Assembly (NCBI GenBank): GCA_017312345.1
Contig: BLAA01000001.1
Coordinates: forward strand, 248,001-312,000
Direction of reading: 5' to 3'
Origin: Candidatus Denitrolinea symbiosum
GTDB taxonomy: Bacteria > Chloroflexota > Anaerolineae > Anaerolineales > Villigracilaceae
Length of the DNA stretch: 64,000 nucleotides
The notes under the pieces were generated by a model that was given only the letters and a program-made list of their open reading frames with translations, searched no databases and was not told the DNA's origin. Shown piece by piece: positions 31,360-39,947 of the stretch. A program made the translations under genes and the position numbers. Position 1 is the first letter of the stretch. Each line of letters begins with the position of its first letter.

Positions 31360-33927
31360 CTAACTGCGCAGCCGCGCGCCGACCTCGTGTTCGAGCCGCT
31401 TCACAATGCGGTTGCGGATCTGGGCCGCCTCCGCGTCGGTCATCGTTTTATCGGGCGACTGATACGTCAGACTATACGCCAGCGACTTCTTGTTCGCGCC
31501 GATCTTCTCATCGCGATAGACATCGAACAGGCGGACGGCGGACACGCTTCGCCCTCCCGTCTGGCGGATGAGGCCTTCGACGCGCGCCGCGGCCACCGAT
31601 TCGTCCACGATGACGGCGATGTCTTCGTAGACCGGCGGAAACTCCGCGACGGGGACGATTCCATACGCGGGACTCAATGAACGTAGGATCTCGATATCCA
31701 ACTCCGCCGCGAGGACGGGGGACGCGCCCACTTCGTAGCGATCCTTCGTCAGCGGATGCAGTTCGCCGAACGCGCCGACGACTTTTCCGTTCACGATCGC
31801 TTGCGCGGCTTTGCCCGGGTGCAGGTAGGGGACGGACGAGGTCGGGGCGTAGGAAACGTCCTTGAAACCGAGTCCGGCCCAAAGGAGTTCGAGGCGGCCT
31901 TTCAGGTCGTAGAAATCCAGCGCGGGGGAGTCCTTCACGTCCCACGCGGACGCGGTCCGCAGGCCGGTCATCACGATGGCGAGACGCGGCAACTCGCGCG
32001 GCAGGTCGTCTTTGACAGGCTCGAAGACCGGGCCGATCTCGAAGAGTTCGAGCGATTCGGCGCGGGCGTTTTTCTCCGCGGCCTCGAGGACGGAGGCCAG
32101 CAGGCTGCGGCGCAGCACGTTACGTTCGGGCGTGATGGGATTGGCGACGCGCGCGTATTCGTCGTGCGCGGCGAGGCGGCCTTCGCGCTCGGGCGAGGTC
32201 ATGCGATAGGTGACGACCTCCTGCAAGCCGAGACGGACGAGGAGGTCGCGGACGCGCTCGTCCCATTCGAAGGCGGGGTTGCCCACCTGCGGCGGGAGCG
32301 GGTCGGCGAGACGCGTTTCGGGGATGCGTTCCACGCCGTACAGGCGCGCGACTTCCTCCATCAGGTCGGCGACGCCGATCACGCCCTCGCCAATGTCGAG
32401 GCGATAGGGGGGAGTTGTAACGCGAATTATGGAGTCTGATTCTGTCCCACGGGGATGCTCCGCGATATTGCGTGTTGCGTGTTGCGTAATTTCACATTTG
32501 AATTCGAGGCGTTCGAGAAGCGCCGCGATTTCCTTCGCGGAAAGTTCGATGCCGAGGATGCGTTTCACGTCGCGCGGGGAGATCTCGACGACGGACTCTT
32601 TCGGCGGAAGCGGATAGTTATCCACGAGGCCCGCTTCGATCTTTCCGCCCGACCACTCGGCCATGAGATGCAAGCCGCGGCGGACGCCTGTCTCTGCGAG
32701 CGCGGGATGGACGCCGCGCGAGAATCGGAACGATGCTTCGGAGGGCAGGTTGTGTTCGCGCGCCGTGCGGCGGATATTGATGAAGTTCCAGGCCGCGCCT
32801 TCGAGCAGGATGGTTTTGGTCTTGTCGGAGACTTCGCTCTCCGCGCCGCCCATCACGCCCGCGATGGAGAGCGGCCCCTCCGTGTCGCAGACGAGGACGT
32901 TCATCGGGGAAAGTTTCCGCTCCACGCCGTCGAGCGTGACGAGTTTTTCGCCGTCTCGCGCGGCGCGGGTGATGATTTTGACTTGTTTTTTGTCGGCGCG
33001 TTCTTTCAGCACATCGTAATCGAACGCGTGCAACGGTTCGCCGAGTTCGAGCATGGCGTAGTTGGTCGCGTCCACGACGTTGCTGATGGGACGCACACCC
33101 GCCAGCCTGAGCCGTCTCTGCGCCCAGTAGGGACTCGGCTTGATCTCCACGCCGCGCGCCAGTCCCAGCACAAAGCGGGGATTCAACTGCGGATCGGTGA
33201 TCTCGATGGTGGCGAAGTCGGGGGTCGGCTCAGCGCCTGGCTTCGATATTGCGTATTGCGTATTGCGTAACGGGCGGTACGTCATGGCGGCCAACTCTCG
33301 CGCGAGACCATAAACATTCGCGTTGCGCGCCATGTTCGGGTTGATCTTCACTTCGAGGACCGCGTCGCCCATGTAATCCACGAGCGGAGTCCCGACTGGC
33401 GCGTCGTCGTCGAGCAGGATGATGCCCTCGTGTTCCTCGCTGATGCCGAGTTCCTTCTCCGAACAGACCATCGAGTACGACTCCACGCCGCGGATCTTGG
33501 CGCGCTTGAGGGTGGTCAGGACGAGTCCCTCGGCATGACCGTCGTAGATGGTCGCGCCTTCCTTCGCGTATGCGACCTTGATCGGCTTGGGAAGTCTGCC
33601 CGTCCCTTTCAGGTGGAAGATGTTCGGCGCGCCGGTCAACACGACCTGTTCCTGCGTCCCGTCGAAGAGGTCGAGGAGCGTCAACCGGTCCGCGTTGGGA
33701 TGCGGCTTCACTTCGCGTATCTCGGCCACGACGATCTTGTCGCGGTCCCACGAAATGCCGCTCGTCTTGAACTCGTGCGAAGCGGCGTCATCCTTCGGCA
33801 TGGGAAGTCCCGCGTAGCGGATCTCCTCCACTTCGAGTCCGCCAAAGGTGAATGTACGCGCGATGTCCTCTACTGAAAGGCTATCAATATCGACAAAGTC
33901 TTTAAGCCATGAAATAGGTAATTTCAT
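31360..33927 (-). CDS. pheT: Phenylalanyl-tRNA synthetase beta subunit
   Basis: An 855-residue PheT with N-terminal MKLPISWLKDFVDI, the EMAP-like tRNA-binding domain (VVAEIREVKPHPNADRLTLL), the B3/B4 editing domain, B5, and the C-terminal anticodon-binding FDX-ACB domain (FPPVYEDIAVIVDESV). It is slightly longer than usual. Two short insertions, NTQYAISKPG (about 33244-33271) and QHATRNIAEHP (about 32459-32494), are encoded by the TTGCGTATTGCG repeat that is otherwise intergenic. Both preserve the frame. It is separated from pheS by a 167-base repeat block. Confidence 0.96.
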   Translation of the reverse strand: MKLPISWLKDFVDIDSLSVEDIARTFTFGGLEVEEIRYAGLPMPKDDAASHEFKTSGISWDRDKIVVAEIREVKPHPNADRLTLLDLFDGTQEQVVLTGAPNIFHLKGTGRLPKPIKVAYAKEGATIYDGHAEGLVLTTLKRAKIRGVESYSMVCSEKELGISEEHEGIILLDDDAPVGTPLVDYMGDAVLEVKINPNMARNANVYGLARELAAMTYRPLRNTQYAISKPGAEPTPDFATIEITDPQLNPRFVLGLARGVEIKPSPYWAQRRLRLAGVRPISNVVDATNYAMLELGEPLHAFDYDVLKERADKKQVKIITRAARDGEKLVTLDGVERKLSPMNVLVCDTEGPLSIAGVMGGAESEVSDKTKTILLEGAAWNFINIRRTAREHNLPSEASFRFSRGVHPALAETGVRRGLHLMAEWSGGKIEAGLVDNYPLPPKESVVEISPRDVKRILGIELSAKEIAALLERLEFKCEITQHATRNIAEHPRGTESDSIIRVTTPPYRLDIGEGVIGVADLMEEVARLYGVERIPETRLADPLPPQVGNPAFEWDERVRDLLVRLGLQEVVTYRMTSPEREGRLAAHDEYARVANPITPERNVLRRSLLASVLEAAEKNARAESLELFEIGPVFEPVKDDLPRELPRLAIVMTGLRTASAWDVKDSPALDFYDLKGRLELLWAGLGFKDVSYAPTSSVPYLHPGKAAQAIVNGKVVGAFGELHPLTKDRYEVGASPVLAAELDIEILRSLSPAYGIVPVAEFPPVYEDIAVIVDESVAAARVEGLIRQTGGRSVSAVRLFDVYRDEKIGANKKSLAYSLTYQSPDKTMTDAEAAQIRNRIVKRLEHEVGARLRS

Positions 33928-33936
33928 TTTTATCCT

Positions 33937-34090
33937 TTCTTAAACACGAAGGTCACAAAGGCAACGAAGGTGGGTTGAGCGATGATATTGGCGTCTTGTT
34001 TTGGCTCAGATATTCTTCGTCGTGTCGAAAGAAAATCCATTTGTTGCGCCGTTCTTAAACTTTGTGTACTTCGTGTCCTTTGTGTTTAAA
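33937..34090. repeat. Repeat block between pheS and pheT
   Basis: TTAAACACGAAGGTCACAAAGG-type words at one end and CTTTGTGTACTTCGTGTCC at the other are approximate reverse complements. Nothing coding is seen. The element splits what is normally a tight pheST operon, with no obvious terminator. Confidence 0.65.
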
Positions 34091-34094
34091 GTTT

Positions 34095-35150
34095 TTAGAA
34101 CTGACCCAGGAAACGAATATCGTTACTCCAGAAGTAGCGAATATCGTCAATCTTGTAACGCAACATGAGTTGCCTTTCTGGACCCATGCCCCAGGCGAAA
34201 CCAGAATAACGCTTCGGGTCGTAGCCGCCGTTTTGCAGCACGACGGGATGCACCATGCCGCAGCCAAGAATCTCCAGCCAGCCCGAACGTTTGCAGACCG
34301 GGCATCCCTTCCCGCCGCAGACGAAACACTCCACGTCCATTTCGGCGGAAGGCTCGGTGAACGGAAAATGATCGGAGCGGAAGCGCGTGCGGGCGTTCTG
34401 TCCGAACATGCGCCGCGCGAAATCGCTCAGCGTCCCTTTCAGGTCGGCGAAGGTGATGTTCTCGCCCACGGCGAGTCCCTCCACCTGGTTGAACTGCATC
34501 TCCGAGCGCGAGGTCACCTGCTCGTAACGGAAACACATCCCCGGCAGCGCGATGCGAATCGGCGGCGGATTTTGCGGATTCGTCGCCGCGAACTCGCGCA
34601 TGGCGCGGATCTGTCCCGGCGAAGTGTGCGTCCGCAGCAGGATCGGATTATCGCCGCGTCCCTCGCTCTCCACGTAGAACGAGTCCTGCATATCGCGGGC
34701 GGGATGGTGCAGCGGGAAGTTCAGCAGTTGGAAATTCATCTCGTCCGTCTCGACCTCGCGCGAGGTGTAGACCTGGAATCCCATTTCTTTCAGGATGTCC
34801 AGCACGCGGCGCAGTTGCTGTGTGGACGGATGCAGGCGTCCGACGTGGAGCGTCCGCCCCGGCAATGTGACGTCGAGCGCGTCCTCCTCGAGCGACTTTG
34901 CCAGCGCCGCGGCCTTGATCTCCGTCTCGCGCGCCGCGAGCGCCGTCTCGAGCGCGACTTTGACCCGGTTCGCCGCCGCGCCGACTGCGGGCTTCTCCTC
35001 CTTCGAGAGTTTCCCCAACCCCGCGAAGACCTGCATCAGCCGCGAACTCCGTCCGAGGTGGGCGGTCTTCCACGCCTGCAACGCCGCCTCCGTCGAGACC
35101 GACGCGAGGGATTCCAGCGCGGACGATTCGATGTCGTTCAATTGATCCAT
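34095..35150 (-). CDS. pheS: Phenylalanyl-tRNA synthetase alpha subunit
   Basis: A 351-residue PheS: N-terminal coiled coil, motif 2 region (IRIALPGMCFRYE), EGLAVGENITFADLKG and motif 3 (FAWGMGPERQLMLRY). It carries the extra metal-binding-like CFVCGGKGCPVCKRSGW found in many bacterial PheS. It charges tRNA-Phe together with PheT. GGAGGAA lies before the ATG. The T-box leader upstream controls both genes. Confidence 0.96.
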   Translation of the reverse strand: MDQLNDIESSALESLASVSTEAALQAWKTAHLGRSSRLMQVFAGLGKLSKEEKPAVGAAANRVKVALETALAARETEIKAAALAKSLEEDALDVTLPGRTLHVGRLHPSTQQLRRVLDILKEMGFQVYTSREVETDEMNFQLLNFPLHHPARDMQDSFYVESEGRGDNPILLRTHTSPGQIRAMREFAATNPQNPPPIRIALPGMCFRYEQVTSRSEMQFNQVEGLAVGENITFADLKGTLSDFARRMFGQNARTRFRSDHFPFTEPSAEMDVECFVCGGKGCPVCKRSGWLEILGCGMVHPVVLQNGGYDPKRYSGFAWGMGPERQLMLRYKIDDIRYFWSNDIRFLGQF

Positions 35151-35227
35151 AGTTCCTCCAGAGAGTAGAGAGCAGAGAGCGGAGAGCAGTCCAGGACTGT
35201 TCTCTTCTCATCTGTTCTCCCTTCGCT

Positions 35228-35577
35228 AAAATACAAATCTCCCGTCCAACAATGGGACGGGAGACGGTTCCCGTGGTACCACCCAGATTTAGTCTCGTAG
35301 CCGGCTAGTTGAGTAGTCTGATAGTCGGGCTATAAGACTATTTGACCATGTGACCAAACGACTAATCGGCTTCCCCTGTAACGCTGGGATTGCGGCTCGG
35401 ACTACACAACGTGACACGTGGAGATTGAAACATGACACGTCTTCACCCGAACGGCTCGGGAGGGAACTTCGGCTGGTTTCGACCGGGCGCAGGTTTCAGC
35501 GTTTGCTCCTGCGCGTCTCTGTCGGTGTCCGCCAGTCTACTTTTCTCCGTCATTGCTTTTGATTGGCTCGCCTGTTG
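35228..35577 (-). promoter_or_regulatory. T-box riboswitch of the pheST operon
   Basis: On the minus strand the leader contains the T-box core GGGTGGTACCACGG (35271-35284), which pairs with the uncharged tRNA acceptor end, followed by the terminator TCTCCCGTCC/GGACGGGAGA (35238-35264) and tail TTTGTATTTT. Further upstream, AGTAGA (about 35536-35541) and stem-forming segments fit Stem I. A TTC at 35464-35466 is a candidate Phe specifier codon, not confirmed by folding. It lets uncharged tRNA-Phe switch on pheS and pheT. Confidence 0.92.
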
Positions 35578-35583
35578 GGTTGA

Positions 35584-35611
35584 ATTATCTGCAAAAACAG
35601 CGGGATGTCAA
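35584..35611 (-). promoter_or_regulatory. pheST promoter
   Basis: TTGACA (35606-35611), a 16-base spacer and GATAAT (35584-35589) on the minus strand, just upstream of the T-box leader. Transcription would begin near 35577. Confidence 0.85.
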
Positions 35612-35645
35612 GGAAGGATGAGACCTGGCTTTTGAAGAGATGAAT

Positions 35646-37619
35646 TCACGGGATCCAAAATACGGGTTGCAGCCATAGATATTCCTCGCTTGTCCACTCG
35701 AACCCCAGCGCGGGGATCGGCGTCTGCGCGGACGCGTCCAGCACGGAGAATTTGAAGCGGACTTGCGCGCCCGCGACCTTTCGCGTGACCAGCAGGAGGG
35801 ACTTCCCATCGGGCGACCAGACCTGGCGCTCGATGGACTCGTCCGTCATTTCCACTACTTTGTCCAGGCTGGCGGGCAATTGGGCGAAATACAACTTCGA
35901 CGCGAGCGTCAACCCCGAATAATCGCTGACGTTCGCCACGCTGACCGCGAGGGTGGAGCCGTCGGGAGACCAGGACATGTCCACGAGGCGGTTGCCGAAG
36001 AGAGGGAACGTATGGGTCTTGTCGCCGTCCACGAGGGTGAGTTGATTCTTTCCCGCCGCGTCGCGTTGGTAGAATGCCATTTTGCCGTCCACGGAAAAGG
36101 CGGGACTGCCCGCGTAGGGCAGCGCGGCGGAGGCGAGGTCGGTCAACGCGGTGGAGAAGATTTCATTGTCCGCGCTCCAGTAGAAGTGATTCGGGTCGCG
36201 GCTGGGATGGAGGGTTTGCGGAGTCGCTTCGGCGGGGACGAATTGCGGCGCGTCGCCAGAGATGACCGCGAGGCGAAGACCAGACTCGGTTTGGAGGATG
36301 GCGGCGACGCGTCCATCCGCGAGGAAGACGGCGGGCTGGGGAGAGTCGGGGGCGAGTTGGTCGGCGAGGAGGACGCGCGAGGCGTCTTTGATCAGGTAGA
36401 GTTCGCGTCCGCGCGCGGCGAGGAGTCCCGCGTCGGAATGGTCGAGGAGGGTGAAGCCAGAATCGGCGAGGGCGAAGATGCCGCGTCCGTTGAGGTCGGA
36501 TTGGAAGATGCCCGCGGAGGTGAGCGTCTCGTCCGCGCGGGTGGAGAATCCGAACAGGAGGGAGGCGGGAGCGGAGTCGGCTGAGGCGGGGATCACGCTC
36601 GAGAAGGGCAAGCCCGCGCGAGGTCCAGGGGTGAACGAGGCGGGAGGCGCGAGAGTCGGGGTCGCCGCGCGAGTCGTCCCGTCGGCAGTCAAATCCTGCG
36701 TGGCGCGGTGGACGGCGTCCAAAACTTGCAGCGCGGAGAAACTCCGCATGTTCCAGCCGTCGAGGTTGAGATGGAAGCCAGTCGGGTCGGCGGGATCGAG
36801 GCCGTGGTTGGGGAGCGGCTGGACGGCGCGCCAGTAGTTCCAGAGCGGGAGGTCGTATTCGTAGGCGAGCTGGGCGACGGCGCGGTTGATGCTGTGATCG
36901 CCTTCGACGTTGTCGGCTTTGGTGGCGAGGATGGGGAGCGTACCTTGCCCGATGTTGTATTCGATGACCTGGCGGAGGTATTTTTCGTAGACGTCGGGCG
37001 TGCGTCCCTCGAACCAGACTTCGAGGCTGACGAAGACGACGCTCGGGTTGTGGATGCGGTTTTCGCAAGCCATCGGGTTTTCGCCGGGCTGGCAGACTTC
37101 GGGGTTCGCCCAAAACGGGAGCAGGACGGAGGAGGTATTGAATCCGCCGCGCACCGATTCGCCCTCGCGGTTGAACGAGCCTTTGTAAAACGAGACCGTG
37201 TCTTGCAGGCTCTGGTATTCGGGCGCGAAGGAGTAGCGGTCGGTGTCGTAAATTCCGAGGAAGGAGGCGGGGACGCTCTGGCAATCGCCGATCTTGGAGA
37301 AGGCGCGCGGGTCGTTGCCGAGGGCGAGTCCGTTGCGATAGATTTCGAGGGCGCGAGCGCTGAGGCGCGGGACGACAGGCCAGTTCTTCCAATCGGCGGG
37401 ATCGAGGCGGAGGTCGGGGGTGGGGGTGACGAGTGTTTCGGTGTCAGGTGTTCCAGTGTCAGGTGTCGCGGTGGAAAGCGTTTCGGTGTCGAGTGTCGCG
37501 GTGTCAGGTGTTTCAGTATCAGGTGTCAGGTTTTCGGGAGTCAAAGCGCCAGACATCGCGGAGGAACAGCCTGCGAGGAGGAGGGAGAGGATGAGGAGGG
37601 TAAACGTTAAGGGTTTCAT
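35646..37619 (-). CDS. Large lipoprotein: SGNH-like domain plus beta-propeller
   Basis: A 657-residue lipoprotein (lipobox LLAGC, Cys at residue 18). After a repetitive Thr/Asp/Glu/Pro linker (PDTETPDTATLDTETL, encoded by a 15-base tandem repeat at about 37426-37545) comes an SGNH-hydrolase-like domain in which the block I GDS motif reads IGDCQS, with Cys in place of the nucleophile Ser; a candidate block V is FHLNLDG. The C-terminal half is a TolB/WD40-like propeller with SWSPDGSTLAV and WSPDGKSLLLV. Last gene of the SGNH/MBOAT cluster. The activity of a Cys version is unknown. Confidence 0.8.
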   Translation of the reverse strand: MKPLTFTLLILSLLLAGCSSAMSGALTPENLTPDTETPDTATLDTETLSTATPDTGTPDTETLVTPTPDLRLDPADWKNWPVVPRLSARALEIYRNGLALGNDPRAFSKIGDCQSVPASFLGIYDTDRYSFAPEYQSLQDTVSFYKGSFNREGESVRGGFNTSSVLLPFWANPEVCQPGENPMACENRIHNPSVVFVSLEVWFEGRTPDVYEKYLRQVIEYNIGQGTLPILATKADNVEGDHSINRAVAQLAYEYDLPLWNYWRAVQPLPNHGLDPADPTGFHLNLDGWNMRSFSALQVLDAVHRATQDLTADGTTRAATPTLAPPASFTPGPRAGLPFSSVIPASADSAPASLLFGFSTRADETLTSAGIFQSDLNGRGIFALADSGFTLLDHSDAGLLAARGRELYLIKDASRVLLADQLAPDSPQPAVFLADGRVAAILQTESGLRLAVISGDAPQFVPAEATPQTLHPSRDPNHFYWSADNEIFSTALTDLASAALPYAGSPAFSVDGKMAFYQRDAAGKNQLTLVDGDKTHTFPLFGNRLVDMSWSPDGSTLAVSVANVSDYSGLTLASKLYFAQLPASLDKVVEMTDESIERQVWSPDGKSLLLVTRKVAGAQVRFKFSVLDASAQTPIPALGFEWTSEEYLWLQPVFWIP

Positions 37620-37696
37620 TTAGATCTCATTGGGGTGATGGAGCCGAAAGTAGAATTTTCGGATTCCTTTGGCGGTGTTGGCGTTTTCATTTTTTG

Positions 37697-37724
37697 GACA
37701 CAGATTTCACAGATTACACGGATT
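37697..37724. repeat. CACAGATTTCACAGATTACACGG element
   Basis: The phrase occurs here and again at 39873-39944, where it is followed by its inverted partner. The rest of the 164-base gap between the two lipoprotein genes holds no gene. Confidence 0.7.
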
Positions 37725-37783
37725 TTTTGGGTTTTTCAGCGAAGTCTGCGCGATTGTGTCCGAAATGGGCTTTCAAAACGCTC

Positions 37784-38728
37784 CTACGGGTTTGATTCTT
37801 GCAACGCGATTCGGACGGCGTCGAGGACTTGCAGCGCGGTGAGGTTGCGCCAGGGCCAGGCGGATTTCATGCGGACGGGATCGTTGAAGATGTTGCCCGC
37901 GTAGGTGAGATGGACGCCGTCGGATTGAAGTCCGTGGTTGGGAAGCGGCTGGACGACGAGCCAGAAATTCCAGAGCGGGAGGTCGTAGTCGTAGGCGACT
38001 TTGGCGACGATGGCGTTGATGCTGTGATCGCCCTCGGCGTTATCGGCCTTGGTGGAAAGCACGGGGACGATCCCCTGCGCGATGGTGAACTCGACGATGC
38101 GGCGCAGCTGCTCCTCGAAGTTGTCCACGCCGAGCGCGTCGTTCGTCCCGACGGCGATGAGGGCGACCGAGGGATTTTGGAGGCGGTATTCGCACGCCAG
38201 CATGGACTCGCCTTTTTCGCACTGCGTCGGGTCGGCCCAAAAACTCGTCAACAGGGATGCGGTGTTGGCGCCGCGTCGCACGGCGATACTCTCCCGCTCG
38301 AAGGAGCCTTTGTAATAATTGATGGACGTGCGCAAATATCCATACTCGGCCCCAAGTTCGTAGGTGGGCGGGTTGGAGTCGAACGCGCTGAGATACCAGG
38401 CCGTGGTACTTTCGCAATCGCCCGCCTTGGAGAAGCGGCGCGGGTCGCGTCCCAGCTCCAGTCCGCGCGCGTAGATGGCGCGCGCCGCGTCCGTGATGGC
38501 GGGGACGACGGGCATCTGCATCCACGCGTCGGGGGCGAGGGTGGGAGTGGGGATGACGGGGGGCGGGGTGGCGGGTAACGGAGTGACGGGCGACGAGGCG
38601 ACGAGTGTCGGAATGGCGGGCGACGAGGCAGGGAGTGGCGCGGAGGTTGGAACTTCGGGAGTGGAGATCGGCGCGAAGGTACAAGCGGAGAGGGCAAGCA
38701 GGGAAAAAACAAAGAGGATACGTTTCAT
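37784..38728 (-). CDS. SGNH-like lipoprotein with Cys nucleophile position
   Basis: A 314-residue lipoprotein (lipobox LSAC, Cys at residue 15) with a Pro/Thr/Ser-rich linker and one SGNH-like domain. Block I reads AGDCES (Cys instead of Ser), block III is clear as IAVGTNDALG, and block V as SDGVHLTYAG. It is a paralogue of the SGNH part of the next gene, including KADNAEGDHSIN and PLWNFWLVVQPLPNHG. The start is at 38728; the longer frame is a shadow. Lies downstream of a bona fide SGNH gene and an MBOAT gene, so a role in surface acyl-group handling is inferred. Confidence 0.82.
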   Translation of the reverse strand: MKRILFVFSLLALSACTFAPISTPEVPTSAPLPASSPAIPTLVASSPVTPLPATPPPVIPTPTLAPDAWMQMPVVPAITDAARAIYARGLELGRDPRRFSKAGDCESTTAWYLSAFDSNPPTYELGAEYGYLRTSINYYKGSFERESIAVRRGANTASLLTSFWADPTQCEKGESMLACEYRLQNPSVALIAVGTNDALGVDNFEEQLRRIVEFTIAQGIVPVLSTKADNAEGDHSINAIVAKVAYDYDLPLWNFWLVVQPLPNHGLQSDGVHLTYAGNIFNDPVRMKSAWPWRNLTALQVLDAVRIALQESNP

Positions 38729-38763
38729 GGCACAAAAATTGCAGGTCGGACGATCAGTCCAAC

Positions 38764-39864
38764 TTACGGGCAACTCGGCTGGAGCGCGGCGAGGATGGCC
38801 TGCGCGAGGACGGTCTCGCCTGCGGGAGTCAGGTGGATGGCGCTGTTGGTGAACTCGGACGACGGGACGATATTCCACGCGTCGAGGTAGTTCCAGCCTT
38901 CCGCGTCCGCGCGGACCTTCAACTGGCCGCGGTACGAATCGTAAGCCCAGCGCGGGTAGAAGAAATTATAGCGGATGTCGCTGTTCCGTCCGCGGCTTAT
39001 CATAATCGGCTCATTCACGAGCAGGATCGGCGCGGGCGCGTGGTTCATCCCTGCGGCGAGGACGTCGTACGCGAGCGCGGACGGGTCGAGGGGCGGACGC
39101 AAATTGTGGAATTTGTCGTCGCCGTCGGCGAAGTCGGTCTGCGGCGCGGGATAGGGCGGATAGACCTGGTCAACGCCAGTGGCGGCCCACTGCGCGCCGT
39201 AGAGCTGCAAGCGGACGAGGTCCGCGAGATTGCGGCGCTGACCGATGAGAGTCCTGTCCCAGAAATCGGGGCGGACGAGGGCGGGATCGCGCGGGTCGAG
39301 GGGCAGGTCGCATTTTTCGATGAGCGCGTCCACGGCTGAGGCGTTGTTCGCGACGAGTGGCGTGTCCAGTTGCTTGTCGAGCGGAAACGCTTCGAGCGAG
39401 GTCAGCCAGATGATCTGATCGGGCTGGTAGCGCGCGGCGTAGTCCATTAGCATCAGGTCTTTGGCGGCGGCGATGGTGGGATAGCCGAGGTTGTAGAAGC
39501 GCGCGGACTTGCCACAATACGCGGGCGCGGAGGCGTTGAGTTGCGCGCTGAGAGTCTCCTCGGGGCGGAGGAGAGTCCCCCACACGGACGAATCGCCGAA
39601 GACGAGGACTCGGAACTCGTCGGCGGGTTTCGGTCCAGCCGAGATCTCGTGCGAGGCAAACATCGCGTCGAGATCGAAGAGGGAGAAGTTGTACGCTTCG
39701 GAGGGATTCTCGCCAAACGGCAGGCGCGGGCGGCCAGGGAAGAGGGAGTTGTACGCGGAAAGTTTTCCGAGATTTGGGAGAGGAAACGCGATCAGAAGGA
39801 CTACAACCAGATAAAGGAATAGCCCTTTGAGTAACGCACGAGGGAGATTGAAAGTTTCGTTCAT
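38764..39864 (-). CDS. Membrane-anchored SGNH/GDSL-like protein
   Basis: A 366-residue protein with one N-terminal membrane helix (about residues 12-30) and an exported SGNH domain: block I VFGDSSVWG with the normal Ser near residue 90, and a C-terminal SAIHLTPAGE with the catalytic His. In alginate and peptidoglycan O-acetylation systems such proteins (AlgJ/AlgX/PatB types) accept acyl groups moved by an MBOAT partner; here an MBOAT gene lies immediately upstream. Substrate unknown. Confidence 0.85.
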   Translation of the reverse strand: MNETFNLPRALLKGLFLYLVVVLLIAFPLPNLGKLSAYNSLFPGRPRLPFGENPSEAYNFSLFDLDAMFASHEISAGPKPADEFRVLVFGDSSVWGTLLRPEETLSAQLNASAPAYCGKSARFYNLGYPTIAAAKDLMLMDYAARYQPDQIIWLTSLEAFPLDKQLDTPLVANNASAVDALIEKCDLPLDPRDPALVRPDFWDRTLIGQRRNLADLVRLQLYGAQWAATGVDQVYPPYPAPQTDFADGDDKFHNLRPPLDPSALAYDVLAAGMNHAPAPILLVNEPIMISRGRNSDIRYNFFYPRWAYDSYRGQLKVRADAEGWNYLDAWNIVPSSEFTNSAIHLTPAGETVLAQAILAALQPSCP

Positions 39865-39872
39865 ATTTTTGC

Positions 39873-39944
39873 CACAGATTTCACAGATTACACGGATTGG
39901 AAATCACAAGAAAAATCTGTGGAAATCCGTGCAATCTGTGGCTG
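39873..39944. repeat. Inverted CACAGATT/AATCTGTGG repeat
   Basis: GCCACAGATTTCACAGATTACACGGATT and AATCTGTGGAAATCCGTGCAATCTGTGGC form an inverted pair with a short centre. It occupies the gap between the MBOAT and SGNH genes. Confidence 0.8.
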
Positions 39945-39947
39945 AAA

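Noticed and set aside
32400..33300. Frameshift or intron in pheT at the repeat stretches
   Set aside because: The reading frame continues through both repeats without stops and the flanking PheT domains align normally.
33928..34094. Separate promoter for pheT in the repeat block
   Set aside because: No convincing -35/-10 pair is seen on the minus strand in this gap.
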